Assembly: GCA_030674185.1 (NCBI GenBank)
Contig: CM060312.1
Location: 237,669-301,668 of the forward strand
Source of the DNA: Monoplex corrugatus
Lineage: Eukaryota > Mollusca > Gastropoda > Littorinimorpha > Ranellidae
Length of the DNA: 64,000 bases
Reading direction: 5' to 3'
Under the pieces are notes generated by a model. That model did not search any database, was not told where the DNA came from, and saw nothing but the letters and a program-made list of their open reading frames with translations. Positions 1 through 11,370 of this stretch are shown here, one piece after another. The position numbers and the translations under genes are program-made. Position 1 is the first letter of the stretch, and each line of letters begins with the position of its first letter.

Positions 1-342
1 CAAGAATACTGTAAACAGGTGGGATAGACAAGAATACTGTAAACAGATGGATCAGACAATACTGTAAACAGATTGATCAGACAAGAATACTGTAAACAGA
101 TGGATCAGACAAGAATACTGTAAACAGATGGGTCAGACATGAATACTGTAAACAGATGGATCAGACAATAATACTGTAAACAGATGGATCAGACAAGAAT
201 ACTGTAAACAGATGGTTCAGAGAAGAATACTGTAAACAGATGGATCAGACAAGAATACTGTAAACAGATGGATCAGAAAAGAATACTGTAAACAGATGGG
301 TCAGACAAGAATACTGTAAACAGATGGATCAGACAAGAATAA
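1..342. repeat. 28-bp satellite, segment 1
   Basis: Tandem copies of a unit of about 28 bp with the core ATACTGTAAACAGATGGATC followed by AGACAAGA. A common shorter variant lacks AAG and is 25 bp long. Copies differ by single substitutions such as GGGTC for GGATC. This is the left edge of an array that continues to about 12.6 kb and is interrupted by transposon insertions. Confidence 0.95.
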
Positions 343-634
343 TAATAATAATAATAATAATGTTTATTTATATAGCGCATATTCCATGCAAACATGCTCA
401 CCAGCGCTTTACATTTCGAAAAAAAAAAAATGTTCACAACTACGTATACAATGAGAAAACAACCACCATCAAAGCTACACAAGTAAGAAGATACATCAAA
501 AACCACAGAATATTCAAGTTCAAACACTGACTTACGCAATGAAACAACAACAGACCTTTCGTAATAATAATAATATAAATAATAATGAGCATTTATATAG
601 CGCACAGTCCAAAAAATTGCTTCTGGCGCTTTAC

Positions 635-698
<64 letters not shown>

Positions 699-809
699 GC
701 ACGCGCGCGCGCACGCACACACACACACAAACACACACACACACAACATACACGATCGCAGGTTGTCAATATCATAAGCATAAAGAAGAAGCACCACGAA
801 GAGGAGAAG
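343..809 (-). other. LINE 3' untranslated region with two tail-like copies and a CA microsatellite
   Basis: This segment follows the reverse transcriptase ORF on the minus strand. It holds a CA/GT microsatellite (about 640-752). It also has two copies of a tail motif which, read on the plus strand, is TTTATATAGCGCA preceded by AAT repeats (near 343-380 and 563-605), each followed within about 35 bp by GGCGCTTTACA or AGCGCTTTACA. Two tails in a row suggest one tail-bearing insert landed beside another. No ORF here looks real; the open frames are shadows of the CA tract. Confidence 0.7.
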
Positions 810-2240
810 TCAGCACGAGAACAGATGTGTTTTGAGTGAGGTTTTGAAAGAGGTAATAGACTCTGCGTGCCTGAGAGGAGTTGGTAGGGTATTCCACGTA
901 GTGGGAGCCTGGTAAGAGAAAGATCGTTGGCCATAAGTTTTTGTCCTCACAGAGGGAATGCGGAGAAGTCTAGTGTCAGATGAAGAGCGGAGAGAGCGAG
1001 AAGGAGTGTAAATGTGAACAAGTTCAGAGAGGTATTCAGGGCCAGTGCCAGGGACAGCATGGTAGGTCAGTGAAGAAATTTTGTAATCTATCCTGTCTGA
1101 GATGGGAAGCCAGTGAAGTGAGTGAAGCAAAGGAGAGACATGTTCAAATTTAGAGGACCTACAAACCAGACGGGCGGCATTATTCTGTATTCGTTGAAGT
1201 CTATGTAAGAGATGTTTAGGAAGTCCAACCAAAAGAGAGTTGTAATAGTCAAGTTTAGAGAAGATGAAAGCACAGACTAGAGTTTTAGTAGCGTCAGCAG
1301 ACAGGAGGTGGCGGACAGAGCTAATCTTCCGAAGTTCAAAGTAAGCACTTCTACAAACGTTTGAGATGTGTTGCTGAAAAGAGAGGGTTTGGTCAAGAGT
1401 GACCCCAAGACTGCGAACAGCGGAAGAAAAGGGAACTGTGATATTGCCCATTTCAAGAGAAGTGGGCAAAGATGGTTGGCTGAGAAATTTCTTGGGGCAA
1501 GCTAGGAGGAGTTCCGTTTTGTCATCATTTAGCTGAAGTTTATTTTGTGTCATCCATACCTTCAGGTCTGAAATGCACCCCTGCGTCCGAGCCATCAGCC
1601 CATCAATTTCATTAATGGAAGCCGACTGATGAACCTGAGTATCATCAGCGAAGCTCTCATGTGACATGGCGTGACGACTGATGACATCGGACACAGGTGA
1701 CGCATACAGCACAAAAAGCATGGGTCCCAGAACAGACCCTTGTGGGACGCCGGAAGACAGAACAGATGGTTCAGAAGAAACACCCTTCACACAGACAGTT
1801 TGAGTGCGATCGACTAGATAGGATTGGAACCAACTCAGAACAGAACCACAGATGCCAAAAGAAGTTTGAAGTCTGGACAGAAGGATAGAATGATCAATAG
1901 TGTCAAAGGCAGCGGAGAGATCTAAGAGAGCAAGAATGGAAACTCGGTCATTGTCAAGACCGAGAAGAATGTCGTTGACTATCCTCAGGAGAGCTGTTTC
2001 AGTGCTGTGTGACTGCCTGTATGCTGACTGGTGTGGATTCAGGAGGTGGTTGTGAGTGAGGTGGTCTAACAGTTGGGAAAGAACGATTTTCTCAAGAACT
2101 TTAGAAAGGAATGACAGATTAGAAACGGGTCTATAATTCTTTAAACAGTTCCGATCTAATGATGCCTTCTTTAAAAGTGGCCGAACAATTGCTAACTTAA
2201 AGATGGGTGGAAAACAACCAGAGGAGAGAGAAGTATTCAT
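810..2240 (-). CDS. LINE reverse transcriptase (partial, 476 codons, uninterrupted)
   Basis: An RNA-dependent DNA polymerase of the L2/CR1 group, which copies LINE RNA into DNA at the target site. Visible blocks in order are an [19 protein letters not shown] finger motif, [24 protein letters not shown] (motif A), [14 protein letters not shown] (motif B) and SFADDTQ (motif C, the catalytic YADD variant FADD, about 1641-1652). After these come the LDYYNSLL and NNAARLV thumb region and a C-terminal block ending in KTHLFSC. The first Met sits exactly at the junction with satellite, so it is not a native start. The frame is open over all 476 codons, unlike most other copies here, which suggests a fairly young insertion. 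No endonuclease is present, so it cannot be autonomous. Confidence 0.85.
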   Translation of the reverse strand: MNTSLSSGCFPPIFKLAIVRPLLKKASLDRNCLKNYRPVSNLSFLSKVLEKIVLSQLLDHLTHNHLLNPHQSAYRQSHSTETALLRIVNDILLGLDNDRVSILALLDLSAAFDTIDHSILLSRLQTSFGICGSVLSWFQSYLVDRTQTVCVKGVSSEPSVLSSGVPQGSVLGPMLFVLYASPVSDVISRHAMSHESFADDTQVHQSASINEIDGLMARTQGCISDLKVWMTQNKLQLNDDKTELLLACPKKFLSQPSLPTSLEMGNITVPFSSAVRSLGVTLDQTLSFQQHISNVCRSAYFELRKISSVRHLLSADATKTLVCAFIFSKLDYYNSLLVGLPKHLLHRLQRIQNNAARLVCRSSKFEHVSPLLHSLHWLPISDRIDYKISSLTYHAVPGTGPEYLSELVHIYTPSRSLRSSSDTRLLRIPSVRTKTYGQRSFSYQAPTTWNTLPTPLRHAESITSFKTSLKTHLFSC

Positions 2241-5200
2241 GGATCAGACAATACTATAAACAGATGGATCAGACAAGAATACTGTAAACATATGGATCAG
2301 ACAATAATGTAAACAGATGGATCAGACAGAATACTGTAAACAGATGGATCAGACAATACTGTAAATAGATGGATCAGACTATACTGTAAACAGATGAATC
2401 AGACAAGAATACTATAAACAGATGGATCAGACAAGAATACTGTAAACAGATTTGTCAGACAAGAAAACTGTAAACAGGTGGATCAGACAAGAATACTGTA
2501 AACAGACGGGTCAGACAAGAATACTGTAAACAGATGGATCAGACAATAGTGTAAACAGATTGGTCAGACAATACTGTAAACAGAGGGATCAGACAATACT
2601 GTAAACAGATGGATCAGACAATACCGTAAACAGATGGATCAGACAAGAATACTGTAAACAGATAGATCAGACAAGAATACTGTAAACAGATGGATCAGAC
2701 AAGAATACTGGAAACATATGGATCAGACAATACTGTAAACAGATGGATCAGACAATAATACTGTAAACAGATGGCAGACAAGAATACTGTAAACAGATGG
2801 TCAGAAATACTTATAACAGATGGAAGCAAGAATACTGTAAACAGAGGATCAGACAAAATTAAACGATGGGAACAGAATCAGAAATCGATGATCAGACAGA
2901 AACGTAAGAGATGGATAGACAAGAATACGTAAACAGATGACAGACAATACTGTAAACAGATGGACAATAGAATACTGTAAACAGATGGGTCAGAAAATAC
3001 TGTAAACAGATGGACAGACAATGACTGTAAACAGATGGGTCAGACAAGAATACTGAAAACATGGATCAGACAAAATACTGAAAAGATGGATCAGAAATAC
3101 TGTAAACAGATGGGTCAGACAAGAATACAGTAAAAGTGACAGACAAGAATACTGTAAACAGTGGATCAGACAAGAATACTGTAAACAGATGAAATGTCAA
3201 AAGATACCGATAAACAGATGGGTCAGACAAAATAGTAAACAATGGTCAGACAAGAATACTGTAAACAATGGATCAACAGAATACGTAAACAGATGGATCA
3301 GACAAAATATGTAAACAGATGGTCAGAAAAATACTGTAAACAGATGGATCAGACAAGAAACTGTAAACAGATGGACAGAAAGAATACTGTAAACAGATGG
3401 TAGACAAGAATACTTAACAGATAGGAACAGTAATACTGAAACAGATGGGCAGACAAAAACTGTAAACAGATGACAGACAAAATACTGTAAACAGATGGGC
3501 AACAAAAACTGTAAACAGATGGTCAACAAATACTGTAAACAGATGGAACAAATACTGTAAACTAGATGACAACAATATTGTAACGAGACAATACTGTAAA
3601 CAGATGGATCAGAAAGAATATGTAAAAGATGGACAGACAAGAATACTGTAAAAGCGAAGAAATTGTAACAGACAGAAATACTGTAAACAGATGGATCAGA
3701 CAAGAATACTGAAACAGATGGATAGACAGAATACTGTAAACAGATGGGATCAGACAGAATGATAACATAACAGATGGTCAGAAAGAATACTGTAACAGAT
3801 GGTCAGACAAGAAACTGTAAACAGATGGATCAGACAATATGTAACATGTCGAAATACTGTACAAGAAAAAACGAAACGATGGATCAGACAATATAAAATT
3901 GCGGGTCAAATTGTCGAATACTGTAACATGAGACAATAACGGGTCAACATAGTAAGGTCAAAACTAAATGTACAATACTAATGATCAGAAACTGTAACGT
4001 GTAATACTAACATGGACACAATATAAGAGTAAAAGTAAGTGATAAATACGTAATGTCATACGAACAATGGTAAATACAAAGTGCAGAATCGAAAGGTCCA
4101 AACAAATGGCAAAATCGAATGGTAACAAGTAAGGTACAAACGAAAGTGTGAAAAATATAAAGTGGTCGACAATACGTAACGAGATCAAGAATACGTAAGA
4201 TGTAGACAGTAGAACGAGGCGAAGATACGTAATGTGAAGATGAACAGATGTCAGACAGATACGTAACAGTGAAAAATACTAACAATGGTCAAAGTACATG
4301 CACAAATACGTACAGTCACAATACGTAGATGTAGAACTAAATGTCATAACATGTCAATCGTAAATGGTAGAATATGTAAAGAAATTACTGCAACAAGACA
4401 ATTTAACATTCCAATGTAACAGTCGAAAAAGTAACGTGCAGAAAATGTAACGTGATAGCAAACTGTAAAATGGTCACACTTAAAGAGTCAACAATACGTA
4501 CGTCAGAAGTAAATCACAATAAATACGCAATATGTAAGTGTCAAATCTGTAATGACACAATATGAAAGTAAAAACGAAGTGTAGAATAGTACATGTCGAA
4601 TTACAGGATAGCAATACTGTAGGTGCTACTAACATGTAGAGATACTGACGGTAAACGTAAATTACAACTAAAGTCTCTGAAATGGTCAAATGTAACGATC
4701 TCGTAAACGATGTCGCAATCTTAATTAAGTAACGGTGAATTGTAAATGGCAATTTACAGGTCGAGGTCAGACAATATAAAATGGTCGACAATACTTAAAC
4801 AGATGGTCAGACAAAATACTGTAAACAGATGGTCAGACAAAATACTGTAAACAGATGGTCAGAAAGAATACGAACAGATGGATCAGACAAATACTGTAAA
4901 CAGATGGGTCAGACAAAATACTGTAAACAGATGGATCAGACAAGAATACTGTAAACAGATGGATCAGACAAGAATACTGTTAAATAATGGATCAGACAAG
5001 AATACTGTAAACAGATGGATCAGACAAAAGATACTGTAAACAGATGGATCAGACAGAATACTGTAAACAGATGGTCAACAAGAATACTGTAAACAGGTGG
5101 GTCAGACAAGAATACTGTAAACAGATGGTCAGAAAGATACTGTAAACAGATGGATCAGACAAGAATACTGTAAACAGATGGATCAGACAAGAATACTGTA

Positions 5201-7279
5201 AACAGATGGATCAGACAAGAATACTGTAAACAGATGGATCAGACAAGAATACTGTAAACAGATGGTCAGACAAGAATACTGTAAACAGATGGATCAGACA
5301 GAATACTTTTAAACAGATGGATCAGACAAGAATACTGTAAACAGATGGATCAGACAAGAATACTGTAAACAGATGGATCAGACAATACTGTAAAAAGATG
5401 GATCAGACAGATACTGTAAACAGATGGATCAGACAATACTGTAAACAGATGGATCAGACAAGAATACTGTAAACAGATGGATCAGACAATACTGTAAACA
5501 GATGGGTCAGACAAGAATACTGTAAACAGATGGTCAGAAGAATACTGTAAACAGATGGATCAGACAAGAATACTGTAAACAGATGGATCAGACAATACTG
5601 TAAACAGATGGGTCAGACAAGAATACTGTAAACAGATGGATCAGACAAGAATACTGTAAACAGATGGATCAGACAAGATACTGTAAACAGATGGATCAGA
5701 CAAGAATACTGTAAACAGATGGATCAGACAAATACGTAAACAGATGGTCAGACAAGAATACTGTAAACAGATGGATCAGACAATACTGTAAACAGATGGT
5801 CAGACAAGAATACTGTAAACAGATGGGATCGACAGAAATACTGTAAACAGATGGTCAGACAAGAATACTGTAAACAGATGGATCAGACAAGAATACTGTA
5901 AACAGATGGATCAGACAATACTGTAAACAGATGGATCAGACAAGAATATTGTAACAGATGGATCAGACAAAATACTGTAAACAGATGGATCAGACAAGAA
6001 TACTGTAAACAGATGGTGATCAGACAATACTGTAAACAGATGGGTCAGACAAGAATACTGTAAACAGATGGATCAGACAGTACTGTAACAGATGGTCAGA
6101 CAAGAATACTGTTAAACAGATGGATCAGACAGATACTGTAAACAGATGATCAGACAATACTGTAAACAGATGGATCAGACAAGAATACCGTAAACAGATG
6201 GGTCAGACAAGAATACTGTAACAGATGGTCAGACAAGATACGTAAACAGATGGATCAGACAAGAATCGTAAACAGATGGATCAGACAAGAATATTGTAAA
6301 GATGGGATCAGACAAGAATACTGTTAACAGATGGATCAGACAAGAATACTGTAAACAGATTGATCAGACAATACTGTAAACAGATGGGTCATACAAGAAT
6401 ACTGTAAACAGATGGTCAGACAAGAATACTGTAAACAGATGTGTCAGAAAGAATACGTAAACAGATGGATCAGACAAGAATACGTAAACAGATGGTTCAG
6501 ACAAGAATACTGTAAACAGATGGGTCAGACAAGAATACTGTAAACAGAGGGATCAGACAATAATACTGTAAACAGATGGTTAGACAAGAATACTGTAAAC
6601 AGATGGGTAGACAAGAATACTGTAAACAGATGGATCAGACAAGAATACTGTAAACAGTGGGTCAGACAAGAATACTGTAAACAGATGGATCAGACAAGAA
6701 TACTGTAAACAGATGGTCATCAAGATACTGTAAACAGATGGATCAGACAAGATACTGTAAACAGATGGTTCAGACAAGAATACTGTAAACAATGGTCAGA
6801 CAAATACCCCCCCCCCCCCCCCCCCCCCTGGTCAGACAGGATACCGTAAACAGGTGGGGTCAGACAAGAATACTGACAACAGATGGTCAGACAAGAATAC
6901 TGTAAACATTGTCAGACAAGAATACTGTAAACAGATGGGTCAGTCAAGAATACTGTAAACAGATGGGTCAGACAGGAATACTGTAAAAAGATGGGTCAGA
7001 CAAGAATACTGTAAACAGATGGGCAGACAACAATACTGTAAACAGATGGGTCAGACAAAAATACTGTAAACAGATGGGTCAGACAAGAATACTGTAAACA
7101 GATGGATCAGACAATACCGTAAACAGATGGGTCAGACAAGAATACTGTAAACAGATGGGTCAGACAAGAATATGGTAAACAGATGGATCAGACAATACTG
7201 TAAACAGATGGGTCAGACAATACTGTAAACAGATGGGTCAGACAAGAATACTGTATACAGATGGATCAGACAAGAATAC
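2241..7279. repeat. 28-bp satellite, segment 2
   Basis: Continuation of the 28-bp satellite. Units are well preserved at 2241-2800 and 4800-7279. Between about 2800 and 4800 the copies lose many single bases and short pieces, worst around 3840-4790, where only fragments such as AATACTGTAAC and GGTCAGAC remain recognisable. A 22-base C run at 6807-6828 interrupts one unit. The short ORFs on the minus strand in this stretch are repeat translations, not genes. Confidence 0.9.
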
Positions 7280-7453
7280 TATCTCTGTGACAAGATCAAA
7301 ATTCGTACATCAGCTCGCACCTTGCGCTCTTCCTCTGATACTCTTACCCTACAAATTCCCAATGGTTAGACTCTTAACCGTTGGTCAGCGCTCTTTTTCT
7401 GTCTCAGGACCAGCTGCGTGGAACAATCTTCCCCTATCGCTCCGGACCACAAC
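7280..7453 (+). mobile_element. LINE A, left part (C-terminal reverse transcriptase fragment)
   Basis: This fragment encodes the C-terminal block typical of L2-like elements: RTLRSSSDTLTLQIP, then GQRSFSVSGPAAWNNLPLSLR. It stops mid-codon at 7453, where LINE B begins. The missing last codons, TLSAFKSGLKTHLF and a stop, resume at 9549. The left edge abuts the 28-bp satellite at about 7280, so LINE A is 5'-truncated. Confidence 0.8.
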
Positions 7454-9140
7454 ATAATACGAAGGGAACTGCCATCACAGTTTTCAAATTTCTTTTCCAA
7501 CAAGATCAAACGTATCTGCGATGACCTTGACTTGCTATCATCTGAGCCACCCACATTTTCTGTTTATGATGGCCCGTTTTTCACAGATTTTAGCCCCGTA
7601 TCAGAGAAAGAAATTGAAGAGACAATCTTAGCCATGCCTAGCAAAAGTTGCTCCCTTGACCCAATTCCAACTACCCTATTAAAACAATGTCTGCCATATC
7701 TTGTGCCGTGATTACTACCATCATCAATAGCTCTCTCTCTGCAGGTGTTGTTCCATATTCATTCAGGCAGGCCATTGTCAATCCACTCTTGAAGAAACCT
7801 GGTCTTGATCCAAATGAACTCAAGCACTATAGGCCTGTATCTAATCTTCCTTTTGTTTCAAAGGTGCTTGAGAGGGTAGTGCTAAAGCAGCTACAGGAAC
7901 ACCTGTACAAAAATTCCTTGCTTGAAGTCCATCAATCAGCTTACAGGAAGGGTCACAGCACAGAGACTGCTGTACTGAGTGTCCTCAACGAACTACTAGT
8001 CAATGCGGATAACAGACTGGTATCATTGGTCGCATTGTTGGACCTCAGTGCAGCATTCGATACGCTGGACCATTCCATACTGCTCAAAAGATTGGAAGTA
8101 ACTTACGGTATCAAAGGCGCTGTTCTTGACTGGTTCACCTCAATGTTTATGATCGTTTTCATTCAGTCATTGTTGATGGTATTCTATCTAATCCATCCCC
8201 CCTTGTCTGTGGAGTACCTCAAGGCTCTGTCCTTGGGCCTGTTTTGTTTACACTGTACACTCAACCACTATCTGATGTTATTTCTTCTCATTCATGTCAA
8301 TTTCATAAATATGCTGACGACATCCAGCTGTCCAAATGCTCAGACCCAGATTCTTTTGTTGATGTTCAATCATGTGTTCAGGCGTGTGTAACTGACATCT
8401 TATCATGGATGACCAGTAATCGCCTCAAACTTAACACCGACAAAACCGAATTTATGCCTGTTGGTGCGCTCTCCCGTCTTCGTTTGATCGGCAGTAATTC
8501 TGCACACATTGATGGAAGTGACATCCCTTTTCAGCCCACAGTCAAATATCTTGGCATCAAGATCGATCAGGCACTTTCAATGCATGATCACATTAGCAGT
8601 ATATGCCGCATTTCCTTCCTTGAGCTTCGACGTATTGCATCAATCCGTCGCTATCTTTCTAACGAAGCTGCTACCAAACTTGTTCTGGCCTTGGTCACCT
8701 CTCGGTTAGATTACTGCAACTCCATACTGGCAGGTCTACCTAAAGATGAAATGAAACGCCTCGATAGAGTTCAGGCAAGTGCTGCACGCCTTATTATGAA
8801 GAAGAAGAAGCGTGACCACATCACTCCAATACTTCAAAAGCTACACTGGCTTCCTGTCAGCTATCGCTGCCAGTATAAAATTTACACTATGGCATACCGC
8901 CACTTTGAAGGCACTCTGCCATCATACCTGTCTAATGCATTATGCTCATATACACCATCTCGGGCCCTCAGGTCATCGAATGAAAAGCTGCTTAAAATTC
9001 CAAAGTGTAATCTTAGAACTGCTGGTGAGCGCTCCTTTCATTATCTTGCACCTCGCCTCTGGAATTCACTGCCGGTCGACCTTAAAGGGAAAGCGCACTT
9101 GCTTCTTTTAAAGCAAAACTCAAAACCCACCTGTTTGTGA
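7454..9140 (+). pseudogene. LINE B reverse transcriptase, frameshifted
   Basis: An L2/CR1-group reverse transcriptase broken by at least two frameshifts. The first frame ends near 7711 after [12 protein letters not shown] second frame carries [33 protein letters not shown] and [16 protein letters not shown] up to about 8140. A third frame carries [16 protein letters not shown], the catalytic YADD (8310-8321), SRLDYCNSILAGLP and the conserved C-terminal RSFHYLAPRLWNSLP block, with a stop at about 9140. The catalytic residues are intact but the frames do not connect, so this copy is dead. Some frame breaks could be sequencing errors. Confidence 0.85.
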
Positions 9141-9548
9141 AAGCATTTGAAATTCCCACTGTCTAAATGATTGTATTCTTTGCGCTAATGCTGTTGATTA
9201 TTGTATGATTTCTAAGGTATATGATATGTACTGTTTAAGTCATGTTGTTGTAAGATAGTATAATTTATGAGTGGGTGTGATGTATGTGTGTGTATGTGTG
9301 TGTATGTATGTATCTATATATGTATGTGTATATATGTGTATATATGTGTGTGTGTATATGTATGTATATATATATATATTAACATATTTTTAATTTGTGT
9401 AAGAGAGTATGCTTATGTGATAGTAAGGTATTATGTACACTATTGTGTTGCTGTAGGATAGTATGTTTTATGATTGGTATGATAGCGCAGTGAGTCTGTA
9501 TACAGAGAATAGCGCTATATAAAAGCAATTTATTATTATTATTATTAC
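7454..9548 (+). mobile_element. LINE B, L2-like, inserted inside LINE A
   Basis: A 5'-truncated plus-strand LINE consisting of reverse transcriptase coding sequence (7454-9140) and a 3' untranslated region with TG/TA-rich tracts (9280-9380). The tail AGCGCTATATAAAAGCAATT is followed by (TTA)n and ends at about 9548. Removing 7454-9548 rejoins the two parts of LINE A in frame. Only a dinucleotide AC could be a target-site duplication. Confidence 0.8.
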
Positions 9549-9822
9549 TCTTTCCGCATTTAAGTCAGGTTTGAAAACTCACCTCTTTCCACGTCAATGA
9601 ATTTCTGAGGCCTTTTTCGCCGTTTTTTACTGCTATTTTTCCATTGTTCATAATTTCAGCATTGTATGGACATTTATGCCTATTTTTGACTTAATTGATT
9701 GTTTTACAAATGTTCATCTTTGAGTGCGATCCTGCGTGTGATTGGTGAGTGAGCGCGCTTTGATTTGATTTACCAAGATTTAGCGCGATATAAATATTGT
9801 AATTATTATTATTATTATCAGA
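9549..9822 (+). mobile_element. LINE A, right part (last codons, 3' UTR and tail)
   Basis: This segment continues LINE A after the nested insertion. The last codons read TLSAFKSGLKTHLF before a TGA at about 9598. A 3' untranslated region follows with TTTAGCGCGATATAAATATT and an (ATT)n end at about 9800-9822. The 28-bp satellite resumes immediately after. Confidence 0.75.
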
Positions 9823-10403
9823 CAATACTGTAAACAGATGGATCAGACAAGAATACTGTAAACAGATGGATCAGACAATAATACTGTAAACAGATGGATC
9901 AGACAATAATACTGTAAACAGATGGATCAGACAATACTGTAAACAGATGGTCAGACAAGAATACTGTAAACAGATGGATCAGACAAGAATACTGTAAATG
10001 GATGGATCAGACAATACTGTAACAGATGGGTCAGACAAGAATACTGTAAACAGATGGATCAGACAAGAATACTGTAAATGGATGGATCAGACAATACTGT
10101 AAACAGATGGTCAGACAAGAATACTGTAACAGATGGATCAGACAAAAATACCGTAAACAGATGGATCAGACAAGAATACTGTAAACAGATAGGTCAGACA
10201 AGAATACTGTAAACAGATAAATCAAACAATACTGTAAACAGATGGATCAGACAAGAATACTGTAAACAGGTGGGTCAGACAACAATACTGTAAACAGATG
10301 GATCAGACAATAATACTGTATTCAGATGGATCAGACAAGGATACTGTAAACAGATGGATCAGACAAGAATACTGTAAACAGATGGGTCAGACAATAATAC
10401 TGT
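9823..10403. repeat. 28-bp satellite, segment 3
   Basis: Well-preserved 25- and 28-bp units between LINE A and the next insertion. The segment ends mid-unit after AATACTGT at 10403. Confidence 0.93.
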
Positions 10404-11370
10404 TGGGTCAAGGTCGCACGCCTCACAGGCTGAGTGACTGATCTCTGGTGTTGTTTTGTGTTTTTCGTTGGATTTCCTTCAGTTTGGTGCTTGGTTTTTG
10501 TCTATTGTGTTCGTCATGGAGCCGTCGACGTGGTGGTTTTTGTTTGAATCGTCCCCATTATTCAGATTCGTTGTGCTGTGTTTTTTGTTTTCGTCAAGGC
10601 TGTGTATTCCATTTCTTCACTGTCAGCCATTTTTCGTTCCAACGTGTACAACAGGTCACAGTGACATTTCTGTTCTGAACTGTGCCAGTCAGCCATTTCC
10701 TCCAACCTACTTCACCGCTTACGTGCAAAACGCAGCATGCAACCATCGCCAGCATGTCGGCAGCTGTTGTCCGGGTGAGCGCACTGCCTCGCCTTCTGTT
10801 TACTATTCTCGCGATGAACTGGTTGCGTTTCCTGCTGCTCCATTGACCTCTGACCTTGTCTCTCGGCTGCGTGAATTGGAGATTGGGTTCTGTTTGCCAA
10901 GGAAACGAACGCGCCGAGGAGGAAGAAGAAAACAGAGGCACATTCAAACTGTTACATCTGTGCGCCCTGCTAGTTTGAAAACTGTTCAAAAATGCTTTTG
11001 AGACAACACTCCATATTCACTCTTGATTCTATCATTCCTCCTTATCCCATTGTTGAAGAGGTTGCATGCTGTGTGTGTGTGTGTGTGTGTGGGGGGGGGG
11101 GGGTGTTTGTTGTCATGTATAGTTCTGTTTTCCTTTCCATATTTGTGTGTAGTGATGTGGTATGAGATGTGTTATTATGTTATTATGTGGTATTATGTGG
11201 TATGATGTGTTTTGTAGTTGAAGTGTGACATATCTGTCCATATGTCTTATGTTATATGTGTACACTATTTGTGGCTGTTCTGTGCGTCTATTATGTGAAG
11301 CGCCTTGTGCTCCCTCCTTGTGAGGGAGGAAGGCGCTCAACAAATGTCCAATATTATTTTTATTATTATT
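10404..11370 (+). mobile_element. Internally deleted or non-autonomous non-LTR element
   Basis: A 967-bp insert that splits a satellite unit exactly between ACTGT and AAACAG. It has a 181-codon ORF near its start and a GT/G-rich tract (11075-11103). It ends with a short inverted pair, GGAGGGA pairing with TCCCTCC around 11310-11330, then AGGCGCTCAACAAATGTCCAA and (TTATT)n. The ORF has no reverse transcriptase domain, and its 5' position resembles a LINE leader region. The element may be an internally deleted LINE, or a non-autonomous element carrying a 5' ORF and a borrowed 3' tail. Confidence 0.55.
10456..11001 (+). CDS. Hypothetical protein of the 10.4-kb element, 181 codons
   Basis: I do not recognise a domain in this ORF. 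Its first 60 residues are hydrophobic and rich in Phe and Cys, and may be untranslated leader rather than protein. Residues 135-165 read LTSDLVSRLRELEIGFCLPR, followed by a basic stretch RTRRGGRRKQRHIQ. That is the style of sequence I would expect near the N-terminus of an invertebrate LINE protein, where a basic region precedes the endonuclease. The ORF stops at 11001 and the element's 3' tail follows, so the catalytic part is absent. The start at 10456 is uncertain; a later ATG at 10516 (MEPSTWW) is an alternative. Confidence 0.35.
   Translation: MCFSLDFLQFGAWFLSIVFVMEPSTWWFLFESSPLFRFVVLCFLFSSRLCIPFLHCQPFFVPTCTTGHSDISVLNCASQPFPPTYFTAYVQNAACNHRQHVGSCCPGERTASPSVYYSRDELVAFPAAPLTSDLVSRLRELEIGFCLPRKRTRRGGRRKQRHIQTVTSVRPASLKTVQKCF

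Larger units (their letters stand above)
343..2240 (-). mobile_element. 5'-truncated L2/CR1-like LINE inserted in the 28-bp satellite
   Basis: A minus-strand non-LTR retrotransposon fragment. It contains a reverse transcriptase ORF (810-2240) and a 3' untranslated region that runs down to 343 and ends in an (AAT)n stretch. Satellite flanks both sides. At the 5' side the ORF runs straight into satellite sequence, so the element lacks its endonuclease and any 5' region, as expected for 5'-truncated target-primed insertion. About 11 bases of the satellite unit appear lost at the junction. The assignment to the L2/CR1 group rests on the [19 protein letters not shown] and HSTETALL blocks. Confidence 0.85.
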
